From: Williamsia sp.
GTDB lineage: Bacteria > Bacteroidota > Bacteroidia > Chitinophagales > Chitinophagaceae
Assembly: GCA_015069695.1 (NCBI GenBank)
Contig: JADCRZ010000008.1
Coordinates: 144,682 to 208,681 of the forward strand
DNA: 64,000 nucleotides
Reading direction: 5' to 3'
A program made the translations under genes and the position numbers. Position 1 is the first letter of the stretch, and each line of letters begins with the position of its first letter. Below, piece by piece: positions 17,263-26,679 of this stretch. The notes beneath the pieces are model-generated. The model worked only from the letters and a program-made list of their open reading frames with translations, had not been told where the DNA came from and ran no database searches.

Positions 17263-18513
17263 ATGACATTCTCTACGCGTTTCCGGCTCTGCGTTATGAT
17301 GTTTCTGAATTTCTTTATTTGGGGGGCTTGGTTTGTGACCATGGGAACATACCTGAAGTCGATACCTGGCATTACAGATGTACAGGTCGGTGTGGCATAT
17401 GGAACGCAATCGCTGGGCGCTATCATTGCACCTTTTATTATTGGTTTGATCGCCGACCGTTTTTTTGCCGCGCAGAAAATTCTCGCTGTGCTGCATCTCG
17501 TGGGGGCTGCCCTGTTATACTACATCACCACCGTAAGTGATTTCAACGCATTTTATCCGGCCCTGCTTGTGTACATGATCCTGTTTATGCCAACGCTTGC
17601 GCTGGTGAATACCGTTTCTTTCAAACAGATCAACAACCCGGAAAAGGAATTTTCCAATATCCGCGTGTGGGGCACTATCGGATGGATCATCGCTGGTTTG
17701 ATGATCGGCTGGCTGGCCTGGGAGCAGGAGAACACACTGGTAAATACGTTCCGGCTTGCTGCTGCTGTTTCCCTGATCATGGGCGTCTTTTGTTTTACAC
17801 TGCCCAACACACCGCCCCCCAAAAAGGGTACCCGTACCAGCTTTGGAGAAATCATCGGGCTGGATGCGCTGGGTCTTTTCAAGGATAAAAACTTCCTGGT
17901 TTTCTTTCTTTCTTCCCTGCTTATCTGCATACCCCTGGCTTTCTACTACCAGGAAACAAATATCTACCTCAATGAACTGAAGGTAACAGGTGCCGCCGGT
18001 AAAATGGCGATAGGCCAGATGTCTGAGATGGCTTTCCTTTTTTTAATGCCCGTGTTCTTCAGCCGCCTGGGTGTAAAGAAGATGCTGCTGATCGGGATGG
18101 GCGCCTGGGTGGTCAGGTATCTTTGCTTTGGCTTTGGCGATGCCGGCAGCGGTATGTGGCTGTTGTATGGAGGCATTGTTCTGCATGGTGTGTGCTACGA
18201 TTTCTTTTTTGTAACCGGACAGATATATACCAATGAAAGGGCGGGTGATTCCATCCGTTCCGCAGCACAGGGCATGATCACGCTGGCCACCTATGGCGTT
18301 GGCATGCTCATCGGCTTTTGGGTAGCCGGCCTGGTAGCCGAGAAATATGCGCTCCCCTCGGGAGGACATGACTGGAGAAGCATCTGGATCGTGCCGGCCA
18401 TTATTGCTGCAGTGGTATTTGCTATGTATGCCCTGCTGTTCAGGGAAAAAAGAAAAACAACCATCACGGAAGCGGATGCAGAAAAAGGATTGGCTGCCAG
18501 TCCGCTGACCTAA
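17263..18513 (+). CDS. MFS transporter, nucleoside:H+ symporter-like
   Basis: A 416-residue protein with about twelve membrane helices. The sequence (FFIWGAWFVTMGTYL at the N-terminus, RVWGTIGWI near residue 130) fits the NupG-type nucleoside:H+ symporter family. The ATG at 17263 is chosen over TTG at 17257. In Bacteroidota such permeases often stand next to sugar isomerases and GMC dehydrogenases, as here, so the true cargo may be an oxidised sugar rather than a nucleoside (inference). It is the first plus-strand gene of the set that ends at 23481. Confidence 0.86.
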   Translation: MTFSTRFRLCVMMFLNFFIWGAWFVTMGTYLKSIPGITDVQVGVAYGTQSLGAIIAPFIIGLIADRFFAAQKILAVLHLVGAALLYYITTVSDFNAFYPALLVYMILFMPTLALVNTVSFKQINNPEKEFSNIRVWGTIGWIIAGLMIGWLAWEQENTLVNTFRLAAAVSLIMGVFCFTLPNTPPPKKGTRTSFGEIIGLDALGLFKDKNFLVFFLSSLLICIPLAFYYQETNIYLNELKVTGAAGKMAIGQMSEMAFLFLMPVFFSRLGVKKMLLIGMGAWVVRYLCFGFGDAGSGMWLLYGGIVLHGVCYDFFFVTGQIYTNERAGDSIRSAAQGMITLATYGVGMLIGFWVAGLVAEKYALPSGGHDWRSIWIVPAIIAAVVFAMYALLFREKRKTTITEADAEKGLAASPLT

Positions 18514-18675
18514 CGCTGTACGGAGACGTCTGTATAAACCTTAAGAACTTATCATAGCCAGAACCCACACCTGCCTATCTTCAGAGAACCAGGGGTGCGT
18601 TGGCACAAGTGCTTATGCGAAGAAAGAAAAATTCGCAACTTTCAAAACTGCAACACAGCATCAAATGTTACCTAT

Positions 18676-19563
18676 ATGAGTAAGCATACTACCAGACGGA
18701 ATGTTTTGAAGGGACTGGCATTGGGCGGCTCCGCCATGATCACCGCCCCGCTTGTTACTTCTGCATCCGCCGCAACAAACCCTGAAAAAAAAATGCTTAA
18801 AGGCAATGTAAACCACTCGGTCTGCCGTTGGACCTACAGCACATACAGCGTGGAAGATCTCTGCAAACACGTCAAAGACATTGGCTTTGCTGCCATCGAC
18901 CTGGTTGGTCCTAAAGACTGGCCTACGCTGAAGCAATACGGCATTTTTTCTTCTATGTGCAACGGTGCCGAAATCAGCATCAACGATGGATGGAACAACA
19001 AGCAGTTTCATCCCACCCTGTTAAAAAATTATTCCGACAACATCGACCTGGTGTCACAAGCCGGGTATAAAAACCTGATCTGTTTCAGCGGAGCCAGAAA
19101 AGGGATGGACGATGAAACCGGTTTGAAAAACTGCGCGGAAGGCCTGAAGCAGATCATGGCGCAGGCAGAGAAAAAAGGCGTGATCGTGCAAATGGAGCTG
19201 CTCAACAGCAAGGTCAATCACAAAGATTATATGTGCGACCGCTCGGCCTGGGGCGTAGAGCTTTGCAAACGCATCGGTTCACCCAACTTCAAACTGCTCT
19301 ACGACATTTACCACATGCAGATCGATGAAGGCGATGTGATCCGCACCATCCGCGACAACCACCAGTACTTTGGTCATTACCATACCGGCGGGGTACCGGG
19401 CCGCAATGAAATTGATGATTCGCAGGAATTGTATTATCCTGCGATCGTTAAATGCATTTTTGATGAATTGAAGTTCACAGGTTATCTGGCGCAGGAGTTT
19501 ATCCCTGCCCGCGAAGACAAGATCGCTTCCCTGCGGCAGGCGATCCATATATGCGATGTATAA
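18676..19563 (+). CDS. TIM-barrel sugar isomerase/epimerase (hydroxypyruvate isomerase-like), Tat signal
   Basis: A 295-residue protein. The ATG at 18676 starts a twin-arginine signal (TTRRNVLKGLALGG), and the longer frame to 18595 is discarded. The body is an AP-endonuclease-2-type TIM barrel; MELLNSK, YDIYHMQ and AQEFIPA carry the Glu, Asp, His and Glu residues that hold the divalent metal in hydroxypyruvate isomerase and related epimerases. It lies 94 bases before the GMC dehydrogenase, and a shared pathway on oxidised sugars is likely. Confidence 0.86.
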   Translation: MSKHTTRRNVLKGLALGGSAMITAPLVTSASAATNPEKKMLKGNVNHSVCRWTYSTYSVEDLCKHVKDIGFAAIDLVGPKDWPTLKQYGIFSSMCNGAEISINDGWNNKQFHPTLLKNYSDNIDLVSQAGYKNLICFSGARKGMDDETGLKNCAEGLKQIMAQAEKKGVIVQMELLNSKVNHKDYMCDRSAWGVELCKRIGSPNFKLLYDIYHMQIDEGDVIRTIRDNHQYFGHYHTGGVPGRNEIDDSQELYYPAIVKCIFDELKFTGYLAQEFIPAREDKIASLRQAIHICDV

Positions 19564-19657
19564 ACGAAGCAAGGCCATCAGTATATAAATCCGGTAGAGG
19601 CATACGACCGGAAGCTGGTAGCAAACGATTGTTCATAAAACATACTAATTCACAAAT

Positions 19658-21340
19658 ATGGCTATCAACACGTATGATGCAATAGTTGTTGGTTCCGGAA
19701 TCAGCGGCGGATGGGCCGCCAAGGAACTGACAGAAAAAGGTTTGAAGGTTTTGATGCTGGAACGCGGACGCAATGTGGAGCATGTAAAAGATTATGTGAA
19801 TGCGACGAAAGGCCCCTGGGAATTTCCGCACCGTGGCTTGCGCACCAGCCAGATGAACCGGGAATACCCTGTCTTGAAAAGGGATTACCCGCTCAACGAG
19901 ATCAACCTGAACTACTGGGCCAATGAAAAAGATGCGCCCTATGTAGAAGAAAAACGCTTCGACTGGTTCCGCGGTTACCAGGTAGGCGGCCGTTCCCTGA
20001 TGTGGGGCCGGCAGAGCTACCGCTTCAGCGACCTGGACTATGAAGCCAATGCCAAAGATGGAATCGCCATCGACTGGCCGATCCGCTACAAGGACATGGC
20101 TCCCTGGTACGACTATGTAGAACGGTTTGCCGGTATCAGCGGCTCCAAGGAAGGACTTCCGCAACTGCCGGATGGTCAATACCTGCCACCCATCGAAATG
20201 AACTGTGTTGAAAAGGATGTGGCCGCCAGAATAAAACAGCATTACAAAGGGCAGCGCAGCATGATCGCTGCACGCGTGGCAAACCTGACCGCGCCCCACG
20301 AAGGCAGGACCAACTGCCAGTTCAGGAACAAATGCTGGCTGGGATGTCCGTTCGGGGCTTACTTCAGTACCCAGTCTGCCACCTTGCCGGCTGCCATGAA
20401 AACAGGCAATCTCACCCTCCGGCCTTTTTCGATCGTAAAAGAACTTATTTACGACAAGGATACCAAAAAAGCAAAGGGCGTACGCATCATAGACGCGCAG
20501 GACAACAAGACCTACGACTATTTTTCCAAGATTGTTTTCCTGAATGCCTCTACCCTCAACAGCACCTGGATCCTGATGAATTCAGCGACTGATATATGGC
20601 CCGATGGATTGGGCAGCAGCAGCGGGGAACTGGGGCACAACCTGATGGATCACCATTTCCGCGCAGGTGCCAATGGCAATGCAGAAGGGTATGATGACAA
20701 ATATTATTTTGGCAGAAGGCCGGGTGCCATCTATATTCCCCGCTTCCGCAACCTGCCGGGCGGCGAGAAAAGGGATTATATACGCGGCTTTGGTTACCAG
20801 GGCGCTGCTTCACGCCAGGGCTACGACCGCGAGATCGCCGAAATGAGCATTGGCGCTGATTTTAAAGATGCGCTGTCTGAGCCAGGTCCCTGGGTGATGG
20901 GGCTCACCGGTTTTGGTGAAACCCTGCCTTACCATGAAAACCATATCCGCCTGGACAAGGATAAAAAAGACAAATGGGGCCTGCCGGTACTGGCTATTAA
21001 CTGCGAGTTTAAAGACAATGAGAATAAGATGCGGCACGACATGATGGAAGATGCGCGTGAAATGCTGGAAGCCGCCGGTCTGAAAAACGTGGAAACATAC
21101 GACAGGGGAAGCTATCCTGGAATGGGCATTCATGAAATGGGAACTGCCCGCATGGGAAAAGATCCTAAAACATCTGTCCTCAATGAGCACAACCAGGTAT
21201 GGGATGCTAAAAACGTATTTGTTACAGACGGTGCCTGTATGGTATCCGCTGCCTGCGTCAATCCGTCCCTGTCTTACATGGCCTTTACCGCCCGGGCGGC
21301 AGATTTTGCTGTAAATGAATTAAAGAAACAAAATCTCTAG
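19658..21340 (+). CDS. GMC family FAD-dependent sugar dehydrogenase, large subunit
   Basis: A 560-residue flavoprotein. The FAD-binding GSGISG is at residues 12-17. The C-terminal active-site pair is His492 (HEMGTARMG) and Asn535 (CVNPSLSYMAF), spaced like the His/Asn pair of pyranose 2-oxidase. There is no N-terminal signal of its own; related dehydrogenases are exported with a Tat-bearing small subunit, and the subunit-3-like gene two positions downstream could serve. Probable role: oxidation of a sugar or glycoside in the periplasm with electrons going to cytochrome c, as known for gluconate and glucoside 3-dehydrogenases. Substrate not determined. Confidence 0.88.
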   Translation: MAINTYDAIVVGSGISGGWAAKELTEKGLKVLMLERGRNVEHVKDYVNATKGPWEFPHRGLRTSQMNREYPVLKRDYPLNEINLNYWANEKDAPYVEEKRFDWFRGYQVGGRSLMWGRQSYRFSDLDYEANAKDGIAIDWPIRYKDMAPWYDYVERFAGISGSKEGLPQLPDGQYLPPIEMNCVEKDVAARIKQHYKGQRSMIAARVANLTAPHEGRTNCQFRNKCWLGCPFGAYFSTQSATLPAAMKTGNLTLRPFSIVKELIYDKDTKKAKGVRIIDAQDNKTYDYFSKIVFLNASTLNSTWILMNSATDIWPDGLGSSSGELGHNLMDHHFRAGANGNAEGYDDKYYFGRRPGAIYIPRFRNLPGGEKRDYIRGFGYQGAASRQGYDREIAEMSIGADFKDALSEPGPWVMGLTGFGETLPYHENHIRLDKDKKDKWGLPVLAINCEFKDNENKMRHDMMEDAREMLEAAGLKNVETYDRGSYPGMGIHEMGTARMGKDPKTSVLNEHNQVWDAKNVFVTDGACMVSAACVNPSLSYMAFTARAADFAVNELKKQNL

Positions 21341-21416
21341 TTATTTATCCCGGTTTCTGTGAACTCAATTTGTTGTCAACCATAAATCTTCAATCTGTTA
21401 CGCTAAAAAAACAAGC

Positions 21417-22904
21417 ATGGAAGAAAATAAAAAAGAATCATCACTCCCATCCAGACGAGAGTTTGTCAAAAATGCCTCTATGGCCGCAGCAGGCTTTATG
21501 ATTGTGCCCCGCCATGTGCTCGGTGGAAAGGGATACATTGCTCCCAGTGACAAGTTAAACGTGGCCAGCATCGGGGTCGGCGGTAAAGGCCAAAGTGATG
21601 TGGCCAACTTTGCGAAAAGCGGTAAAGCAAATATTGCTTACCTGTGTGATGTGGATGATGCCCGTGCAGCCAATAGTGTGAAAGCTTTTCCGCAAGCCAA
21701 ATACTACAAGGATTGGCGCCAGCTGCTTGACAAAGAATCAAAGAACTTTGACGCCGTATCTGTGTCGACACCTGATCACAACCATGCGGCTCCCGTACTG
21801 GCAGCCATGCAGCTGGGCAAGCATGTGTATGTTCAAAAACCAATGACCCACGATGTATACGAAGCACGTGTGCTTACCAAAGCCGCCGAGCAGTACAAGG
21901 TAGTTACCCAGATGGGCAACCAGGGCGCTTCCAACGACGGTGTGCGCCAGCTCACGGAATGGTATGATGCCGGGTTGATTGGTGATGTAAGCACCGTATA
22001 TATCTGGACCAACCGGCCTGTATGGCCACAGGGCATTCCCTGGTCGGATAGAAAAGCAGAAGTTCCTAAAACGCTTGATTGGGACCTGTGGCTGGGAAGT
22101 GCCCCTTACAAAGATTATGTGGAGAAGCTGGTTCCTTTTAACTGGCGTGGCTGGTGGGATTATGGTACCGGTGCACTCGGCGATATGGGATGCCACCTGG
22201 TAGAACCGGCATTCCGTGTGCTTGACCTGAAATACATCAGCGATGTACAGGCCAGTGTAGGAACCGTATACGTAGATGAATTCAAACAAGGGTATTTCCC
22301 TGATTCCTGTCCGCCTTCGAGCCATGTTACCATGACCTTCCCTAAAACAAAAAAGACAAAAGGCCCGGTTACACTGCACTGGATGGACGGGGGCATACAG
22401 CCTGAACGTCCGGCCGAGCTGGGACCCAATGAAGTGTTTGGAGATGGCGGCAACGGTGTTTACTTTATCGGCAGCAAGGGCAAGATGATGTGCGGTACCT
22501 ACAGCCGTGATCCCAAGCTGATTCCGCTTTCGCGCAACCCGGAAACAGCCAAGGTAAAACAAAAGATTCCGCGCGTACCTGGCGGCGAAGACGGCCACTA
22601 TGCACAATGGGTTGAAGGCGCTATTGCCGGTTATGGTAAAACGCAGATGAGTTCCCCGTTTGAAATTGCCGGTCCGCTCACAGAGGCGCTGCTGATGGCC
22701 AACCTCGCCATTCGCGGCTATGATCTGCGGGTACCCCGCACGAACGCCAATGGCCAGCCCAACGGCTTCAACTATCCAGGCCGCTATGTAAAGCTGGTAT
22801 GGGACAACGACAACATGCGGGTGACCAATCTGGACGCGGCTAACCAATTTGTAAAGCGGACCTACCGCGAAGGCTGGAAACTGGGAGAAGCAAAATCGTT
22901 CTAA
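21417..22904 (+). CDS. Gfo/Idh/MocA family oxidoreductase, Tat signal
   Basis: A 495-residue protein with a twin-arginine signal (SRREFVKN, R13-R14) followed by Ala-rich hydrophobic sequence. The Rossmann part carries ASIGVGGKG at about residues 50-58. The usual EKP motif reads Q140-K141-P142, so the conserved glutamate is replaced. It lies between the GMC dehydrogenase and the subunit-3-like gene and is probably co-transcribed. In comparable clusters these enzymes act on 3-keto sugars or glycosides. It is clearly distinct from the paralogue at 14044-15399. Confidence 0.86.
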   Translation: MEENKKESSLPSRREFVKNASMAAAGFMIVPRHVLGGKGYIAPSDKLNVASIGVGGKGQSDVANFAKSGKANIAYLCDVDDARAANSVKAFPQAKYYKDWRQLLDKESKNFDAVSVSTPDHNHAAPVLAAMQLGKHVYVQKPMTHDVYEARVLTKAAEQYKVVTQMGNQGASNDGVRQLTEWYDAGLIGDVSTVYIWTNRPVWPQGIPWSDRKAEVPKTLDWDLWLGSAPYKDYVEKLVPFNWRGWWDYGTGALGDMGCHLVEPAFRVLDLKYISDVQASVGTVYVDEFKQGYFPDSCPPSSHVTMTFPKTKKTKGPVTLHWMDGGIQPERPAELGPNEVFGDGGNGVYFIGSKGKMMCGTYSRDPKLIPLSRNPETAKVKQKIPRVPGGEDGHYAQWVEGAIAGYGKTQMSSPFEIAGPLTEALLMANLAIRGYDLRVPRTNANGQPNGFNYPGRYVKLVWDNDNMRVTNLDAANQFVKRTYREGWKLGEAKSF

Positions 22905-22920
22905 AAATTATTACAACGGT

Positions 22921-23481
22921 ATGAACAGAAGAGACGCAATTCAGCATATCAGCCTCCTGCTCGGTGGAACCATCCTCGGAGCAGAGGCTTTTCTTTCAGG
23001 CTGCAAAAGCAATGCAGACAAAACCGTCGGCTTTTCAGAAAAAGATGTGGCCTTGCTTGACGAGATAGCCGATACCATTCTTCCTCCCACCAAAACGCCC
23101 GGTGCAAAAGCCGCCAAAGTAGGTGAGCTGATGAAAGTAATGGTCAACGACTGCTACGAAGAAAAAGACCAGCAGCTTTTTCACGACGGCATGGGCAAGA
23201 TCCAGGACCTCGCTGACAAAGAATACGGCAACAATTTCATGGAGATCAAGCCTGAGCAGCGGCATGCCCTGCTGGTGAAGCTCGACAATGAACAAAAAGC
23301 GTATACTAAAACAAAGAAAGCCGAAGATCCGCCCCATTATTTCAGGCTGATGAAAGAGCTCACCCTGTTGGGTTACTTTACATCCGAGATCGGCTGTAAA
23401 GAGGCAAGAAGATACCAGGAAACTCCCGGCAGATGGGATGCCTGCATTCCCTACAAAAAAGGAGACCGCGCCTGGACCTAG
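22921..23481 (+). CDS. gluconate 2-dehydrogenase subunit 3-like lipoprotein
   Basis: A 186-residue protein. The N-terminus combines Arg-Arg (NRRDAIQ, R3-R4) with a lipobox (LSGC, Cys28), so it may be a Tat-exported lipoprotein. The rest (LLDEIADTILPPTKTPGAKAA, shown only in part by its LPPT motif) fits the gluconate 2-dehydrogenase subunit 3 family. These small subunits pair with GMC flavoproteins, and here the matching GMC gene is two genes upstream. Starts 17 bases after the Gfo/Idh/MocA stop. Confidence 0.86.
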   Translation: MNRRDAIQHISLLLGGTILGAEAFLSGCKSNADKTVGFSEKDVALLDEIADTILPPTKTPGAKAAKVGELMKVMVNDCYEEKDQQLFHDGMGKIQDLADKEYGNNFMEIKPEQRHALLVKLDNEQKAYTKTKKAEDPPHYFRLMKELTLLGYFTSEIGCKEARRYQETPGRWDACIPYKKGDRAWT

Positions 23482-23502
23482 TGCCAGCGCAAGCAGAAAG
23501 GT

Positions 23503-23877
23503 ATGCAAACCACAAAATCACTCCTGATCCTGGTAGCCGGTCCCTACCGGTCAGGCACAAACGACGATCCGGCGCTGATTGCAGCGAATGTAAAGCACAT
23601 GACGGATACGGCCCTGCAGCTCTACAACATTGGCCACCTGCCTGTGCTGGGCGAGTGGTTTGCCCTGCCGCTCATTGAAGCAGCCGGTTCCCGGCAAACA
23701 GGCGATCCTGTTTTCAACAAATTTTTTCATCCCGTCGCCATCAAGTTGATCGACCACTGCGACGCCGTCCTGCGCATCGGCGGTCCTTCAACCGGCGCCG
23801 ACGAAATGGTAGCGGTAGGCATGAGCAGGGGAAAAATTATTTTTCGCGATTTTGAAGAGATACCGGAGGTGAAGTAA
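23503..23877 (+). CDS. DUF4406-like small protein
   Basis: A 124-residue soluble protein. LVAGPYRSGT near the N-terminus and RIGGPSTGADEMVA near residue 95 fit the nucleoside-2-deoxyribosyltransferase-like fold (DUF4406 group). That fold binds nucleotide-like ligands; no function is established. The gene starts 21 bases after the subunit-3 gene and ends directly in front of repeat copy 3. Whether it belongs to the sugar pathway is unclear. Confidence 0.75.
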   Translation: MQTTKSLLILVAGPYRSGTNDDPALIAANVKHMTDTALQLYNIGHLPVLGEWFALPLIEAAGSRQTGDPVFNKFFHPVAIKLIDHCDAVLRIGGPSTGADEMVAVGMSRGKIIFRDFEEIPEVK

Positions 23878-23960
23878 TCCTGGTTCAGACAAAAAGCACC
23901 CGCAAGATGATCAATGGTCTAACGTCCCCGATCCCTATAATCCTGTAAATCCTGGTTCAG
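23878..23960. repeat. TGAACC-box repeat copy 3
   Basis: An 83-base element that starts one base after the DUF4406 stop. Read on the minus strand it has two TGAACCAGGA boxes in direct orientation about 70 bases apart, with the core GGGGACGTTAGACCATTGAT between them. The core matches repeat copy 5 (63561-63640) almost exactly. The kynureninase gene ends inside it at 23919. Confidence 0.88.
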
Positions 23961-25223
23961 GCTTTTCAGCCGCTCATAAAACCTGTACACATCTTCAAAC
24001 GAATTATACAGTGGGGCAGGGGCTACTCTTACGACGCCTGGTTCTCTGTAATCAACTACGATGCCCTGGTCGATCATTTGCTGGTGGAGTTGTTTGGCCC
24101 GGTCGGGGAAGAATAAGCTGAGCTGGGCGCCGCGTTGAGCAGGATCTTCGGGGGTGATGATTTCAAAGCGGATGTTGGATAGTTCGTAAAGCAAAAACTG
24201 GAGATAGCCGGTAAGGCGGATGCTTTTTGCCCGCAGGTTGTGGATGCCGGCTTCATCAATAATTTCCAGGGCGGCTTTTAAGGGAGCCATGTTAAAAACC
24301 TGTGCTGTGCTGATGTTCCAGCCGCCGGCACCGGGTTGCGGAACAAAACCCTTCTCCATCCTGAACCTTGTCTTTTCATCATTGCCCCACCAGCCCGCTA
24401 AACGGGGGTGGAGCGGATCGCTCCCATATCTTTCATGTACAAATAATCCTGCAACCGAACCGGGACCTCCGTTCAAGTATTTGTATGAACACCAGGCGGC
24501 AAAATCTACGTTCCAGTCGTGCAGCTGCATGGGTACGTTACCAGCCACATGCGCCAGGTCGAAGCCAGCCAGGGCACCTGCCTGGTGGGCCGCTTGGGTA
24601 ATAGCCGAAAGGTCGAACAGCTGACCTGTGTAATAGTTGATGCCGCCGAATAACACCAGGGCCAGACTGTCTGCATGAAGGCGGATCGCCTCCAGGATGT
24701 CTTCCGTTCGCAGCGTTTTCTCGCCTGCCCTGGGTGCGATTTCAATGATGGCATCGGCTGGTTGAAGGCCATGGTGGCGCACTTGTGTTTCAACGGCGTA
24801 TTGATCACTGGGAAAAGCGCCGGCTTCCATCATCACTTTACAGCGTTTTCCCTGCGGACGGTAAAATGAGAACATCAGAAAATGCAAGTTCACCGTAAGA
24901 GCGTTGGACACGGTTACCTCATCTTCGCTGCAACCCATGATCCTGGAAAGGGAGGGTTTAAAGAAATGCTGATAATACATCCAGGGATAAGTGGCCTTGC
25001 GGTATCCGTCGATGGCAAACTTTTTCCAGTCTTGCAGTTCCTGCTCTATGGAACCCTGTACATTGTCCGACAGCAGTCCCAGCGAATTGCCGCACAGGTA
25101 AATGGTGTCTGTGCCATTGTGCTGCGGAAAATAAAACCGTTTCCGGTATTTGTGGAGCGGATCGGTCCTGTCTGCCTGCTGGGCATAATCCAGTGTTGCC
25201 TGGTAACCTTCTGTGTTGTTCAT
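23919..25223 (-). CDS. kynU: kynureninase
   Basis: A 434-residue PLP enzyme that cleaves L-kynurenine to anthranilate and alanine. The Schiff-base lysine is Lys248 in WCSYKYLNGGPG, and Asp222 in FDLAHVAGN is the residue that contacts the pyridine nitrogen. The N-terminal YLCGNSLGL is typical. No other kynurenine-pathway gene is nearby. The last dozen residues (NQDLQDYRDRGR) are encoded by repeat copy 3 and are unlikely to matter for the fold. Divergent from the DUF2520 gene. Confidence 0.94.
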   Translation of the reverse strand: MNNTEGYQATLDYAQQADRTDPLHKYRKRFYFPQHNGTDTIYLCGNSLGLLSDNVQGSIEQELQDWKKFAIDGYRKATYPWMYYQHFFKPSLSRIMGCSEDEVTVSNALTVNLHFLMFSFYRPQGKRCKVMMEAGAFPSDQYAVETQVRHHGLQPADAIIEIAPRAGEKTLRTEDILEAIRLHADSLALVLFGGINYYTGQLFDLSAITQAAHQAGALAGFDLAHVAGNVPMQLHDWNVDFAAWCSYKYLNGGPGSVAGLFVHERYGSDPLHPRLAGWWGNDEKTRFRMEKGFVPQPGAGGWNISTAQVFNMAPLKAALEIIDEAGIHNLRAKSIRLTGYLQFLLYELSNIRFEIITPEDPAQRGAQLSLFFPDRAKQLHQQMIDQGIVVDYREPGVVRVAPAPLYNSFEDVYRFYERLKSLNQDLQDYRDRGR

Positions 25224-25337
25224 ACGAGGGCGTAAATTATTTTAAAATAGTGGGTTGAGCAGGGATCTGTTTTATAAGATGGTAAATGTGGAAAAACTTT
25301 TGCAAATTCACCCGGGATCTTTTTCTCCCTCTTTCTT

Positions 25338-26105
25338 ATGAACATAGTTATTATCGGAACGGGAAATGTAGCCACTGTGTTTGGACGGTTGCTGGCGCAG
25401 GCAGGGCATCGCATTCTCCAGGTCTTTGGCCGGAACCCTGACGCTGCCGTGGCGCTGGCCCGCGAGCTGCAGGCATCGGCATGTAGTTCCTGGGAAGAGA
25501 TTGCGTGGGGTGCCGATCTGTACCTGTTTGCACTTTCCGACAAGGCCTTTCATGAATTACGTCCGCTCCGGCTGGCCAGCGGAATGGTGGTGCACACAGC
25601 AGGTTCGGTGCCTATTGATGTACTGAAATCGTTTTCGCCCAATTATGGTGTGCTGTACCCGCTGCAAAGTCTGCGCAAGGAAATGCCTGTGCTTACCGGG
25701 GTGCCCCTGCTGGTCAACGCCGGCAACAAAGAGACGGAAGAAAAGCTGATGGAACTGGCCGGCAGCATTTCAGCAGATGCAAGGGTAACAAGTGATGAGG
25801 CGCGGCTGCAGTACCATGTGGCGGCGGTATTTGTCAATAACTTCACCAATCATTTGTATGCCGTGGCGGAAAACTTCTGCCGGCAGCAAGGCCTCGATTT
25901 CAGCCTGCTGCTTCCCCTGGCGCTGGAAACCACCCGCCGCTTGTCCCTTGTTTCCCCGGCTGATGTGGTTACCGGACCAGCCGTGCGCAACGACCAGGTG
26001 ACCATTCAGAAGCACCTGGAATTGCTGCATACCTATCCTCCCATGCAAACCCTGTATAACCAGCTTACAGACAGTATTCAATTGCTCCAAAAAACTAAAA
26101 CCTAA
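25338..26105 (+). CDS. Rossmann-like / DUF2520 oxidoreductase-like protein
   Basis: A 255-residue protein. Residues 1-120 form a Rossmann domain (IIGTGNVATVFG at 5-16) of the F420/NADP-oxidoreductase type; the C-terminal half is the helical DUF2520 domain. The architecture resembles ketopantoate or pyrroline-5-carboxylate reductases, but the substrate is unknown. It is followed 57 bases later by rpmB. Confidence 0.86.
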   Translation: MNIVIIGTGNVATVFGRLLAQAGHRILQVFGRNPDAAVALARELQASACSSWEEIAWGADLYLFALSDKAFHELRPLRLASGMVVHTAGSVPIDVLKSFSPNYGVLYPLQSLRKEMPVLTGVPLLVNAGNKETEEKLMELAGSISADARVTSDEARLQYHVAAVFVNNFTNHLYAVAENFCRQQGLDFSLLLPLALETTRRLSLVSPADVVTGPAVRNDQVTIQKHLELLHTYPPMQTLYNQLTDSIQLLQKTKT

Positions 26106-26162
26106 ATACATTTTGATAATTAGATTGTTTTAGCGAAATTTGCCGTCCAAAATCAAGGAATC

Positions 26163-26399
26163 ATGTCAAGAGTATGTCAGGTTACGGGTAGAAGGCCTGT
26201 TACAGGAAATAAAGTTTCGCATTCAAATATCAAGACAAAGCGCCGGTTTTTACCCAACTTAAAAACAAAGCGTTTTTTCCTGGCTGAAGAAGACCGCTGG
26301 GTTACCCTGAAGCTCTCTACCGACGCTATCCGCACCATCAACAAAAACGGGTTGTACGCTGTCGTAAAGAAGATGAGGCAGGAAGGAGCCACGATCTAA
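26163..26399 (+). CDS. rpmB: 50S ribosomal protein bL28
   Basis: A 78-residue basic protein. The start [16 protein letters not shown] and the segment [15 protein letters not shown] are diagnostic of bL28 in Bacteroidota. Full length. It begins a ribosomal set with rpmG and DUF4295 that ends at a terminator near 26904. Confidence 0.97.
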   Translation: MSRVCQVTGRRPVTGNKVSHSNIKTKRRFLPNLKTKRFFLAEEDRWVTLKLSTDAIRTINKNGLYAVVKKMRQEGATI

Positions 26400-26445
26400 T
26401 GCCCCGAGGGGCCATCCCGATTATCAACAATAAACACTATTTACA

Positions 26446-26628
26446 ATGGCAAAGAAAGGAAGCAGGGTTCAGGTCATCCTGGAATGTACAGAACACAAAA
26501 ACAGCGGACTGCCCGGCACAAGCCGTTATATCACAACCAAGAACAAAAAAAATACACCGGAAAGACTGGAACTGAAGAAATTCAATCCTGTTATGAAAAA
26601 GGTGACTGTTCACAAAGAAATTAAATAA
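26446..26628 (+). CDS. rpmG: 50S ribosomal protein bL33
   Basis: A 60-residue protein with the bL33 pattern ([10 protein letters not shown], then [19 protein letters not shown]). The paired CxxC motifs found in zinc-binding forms are absent, so this is the zinc-independent type. It lies 46 bases after rpmB. Confidence 0.96.
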   Translation: MAKKGSRVQVILECTEHKNSGLPGTSRYITTKNKKNTPERLELKKFNPVMKKVTVHKEIK

Positions 26629-26679
26629 ACGGGGCTGCAATACGGCATCTGCCTATTGTATACCATCAACAGCTAAGTC

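Noticed and set aside
21738..22847. 369-codon minus-strand frame opposite the Gfo/Idh/MocA gene
   Set aside because: It is opposite a clear gene and arises from codon bias; no start context or domain.
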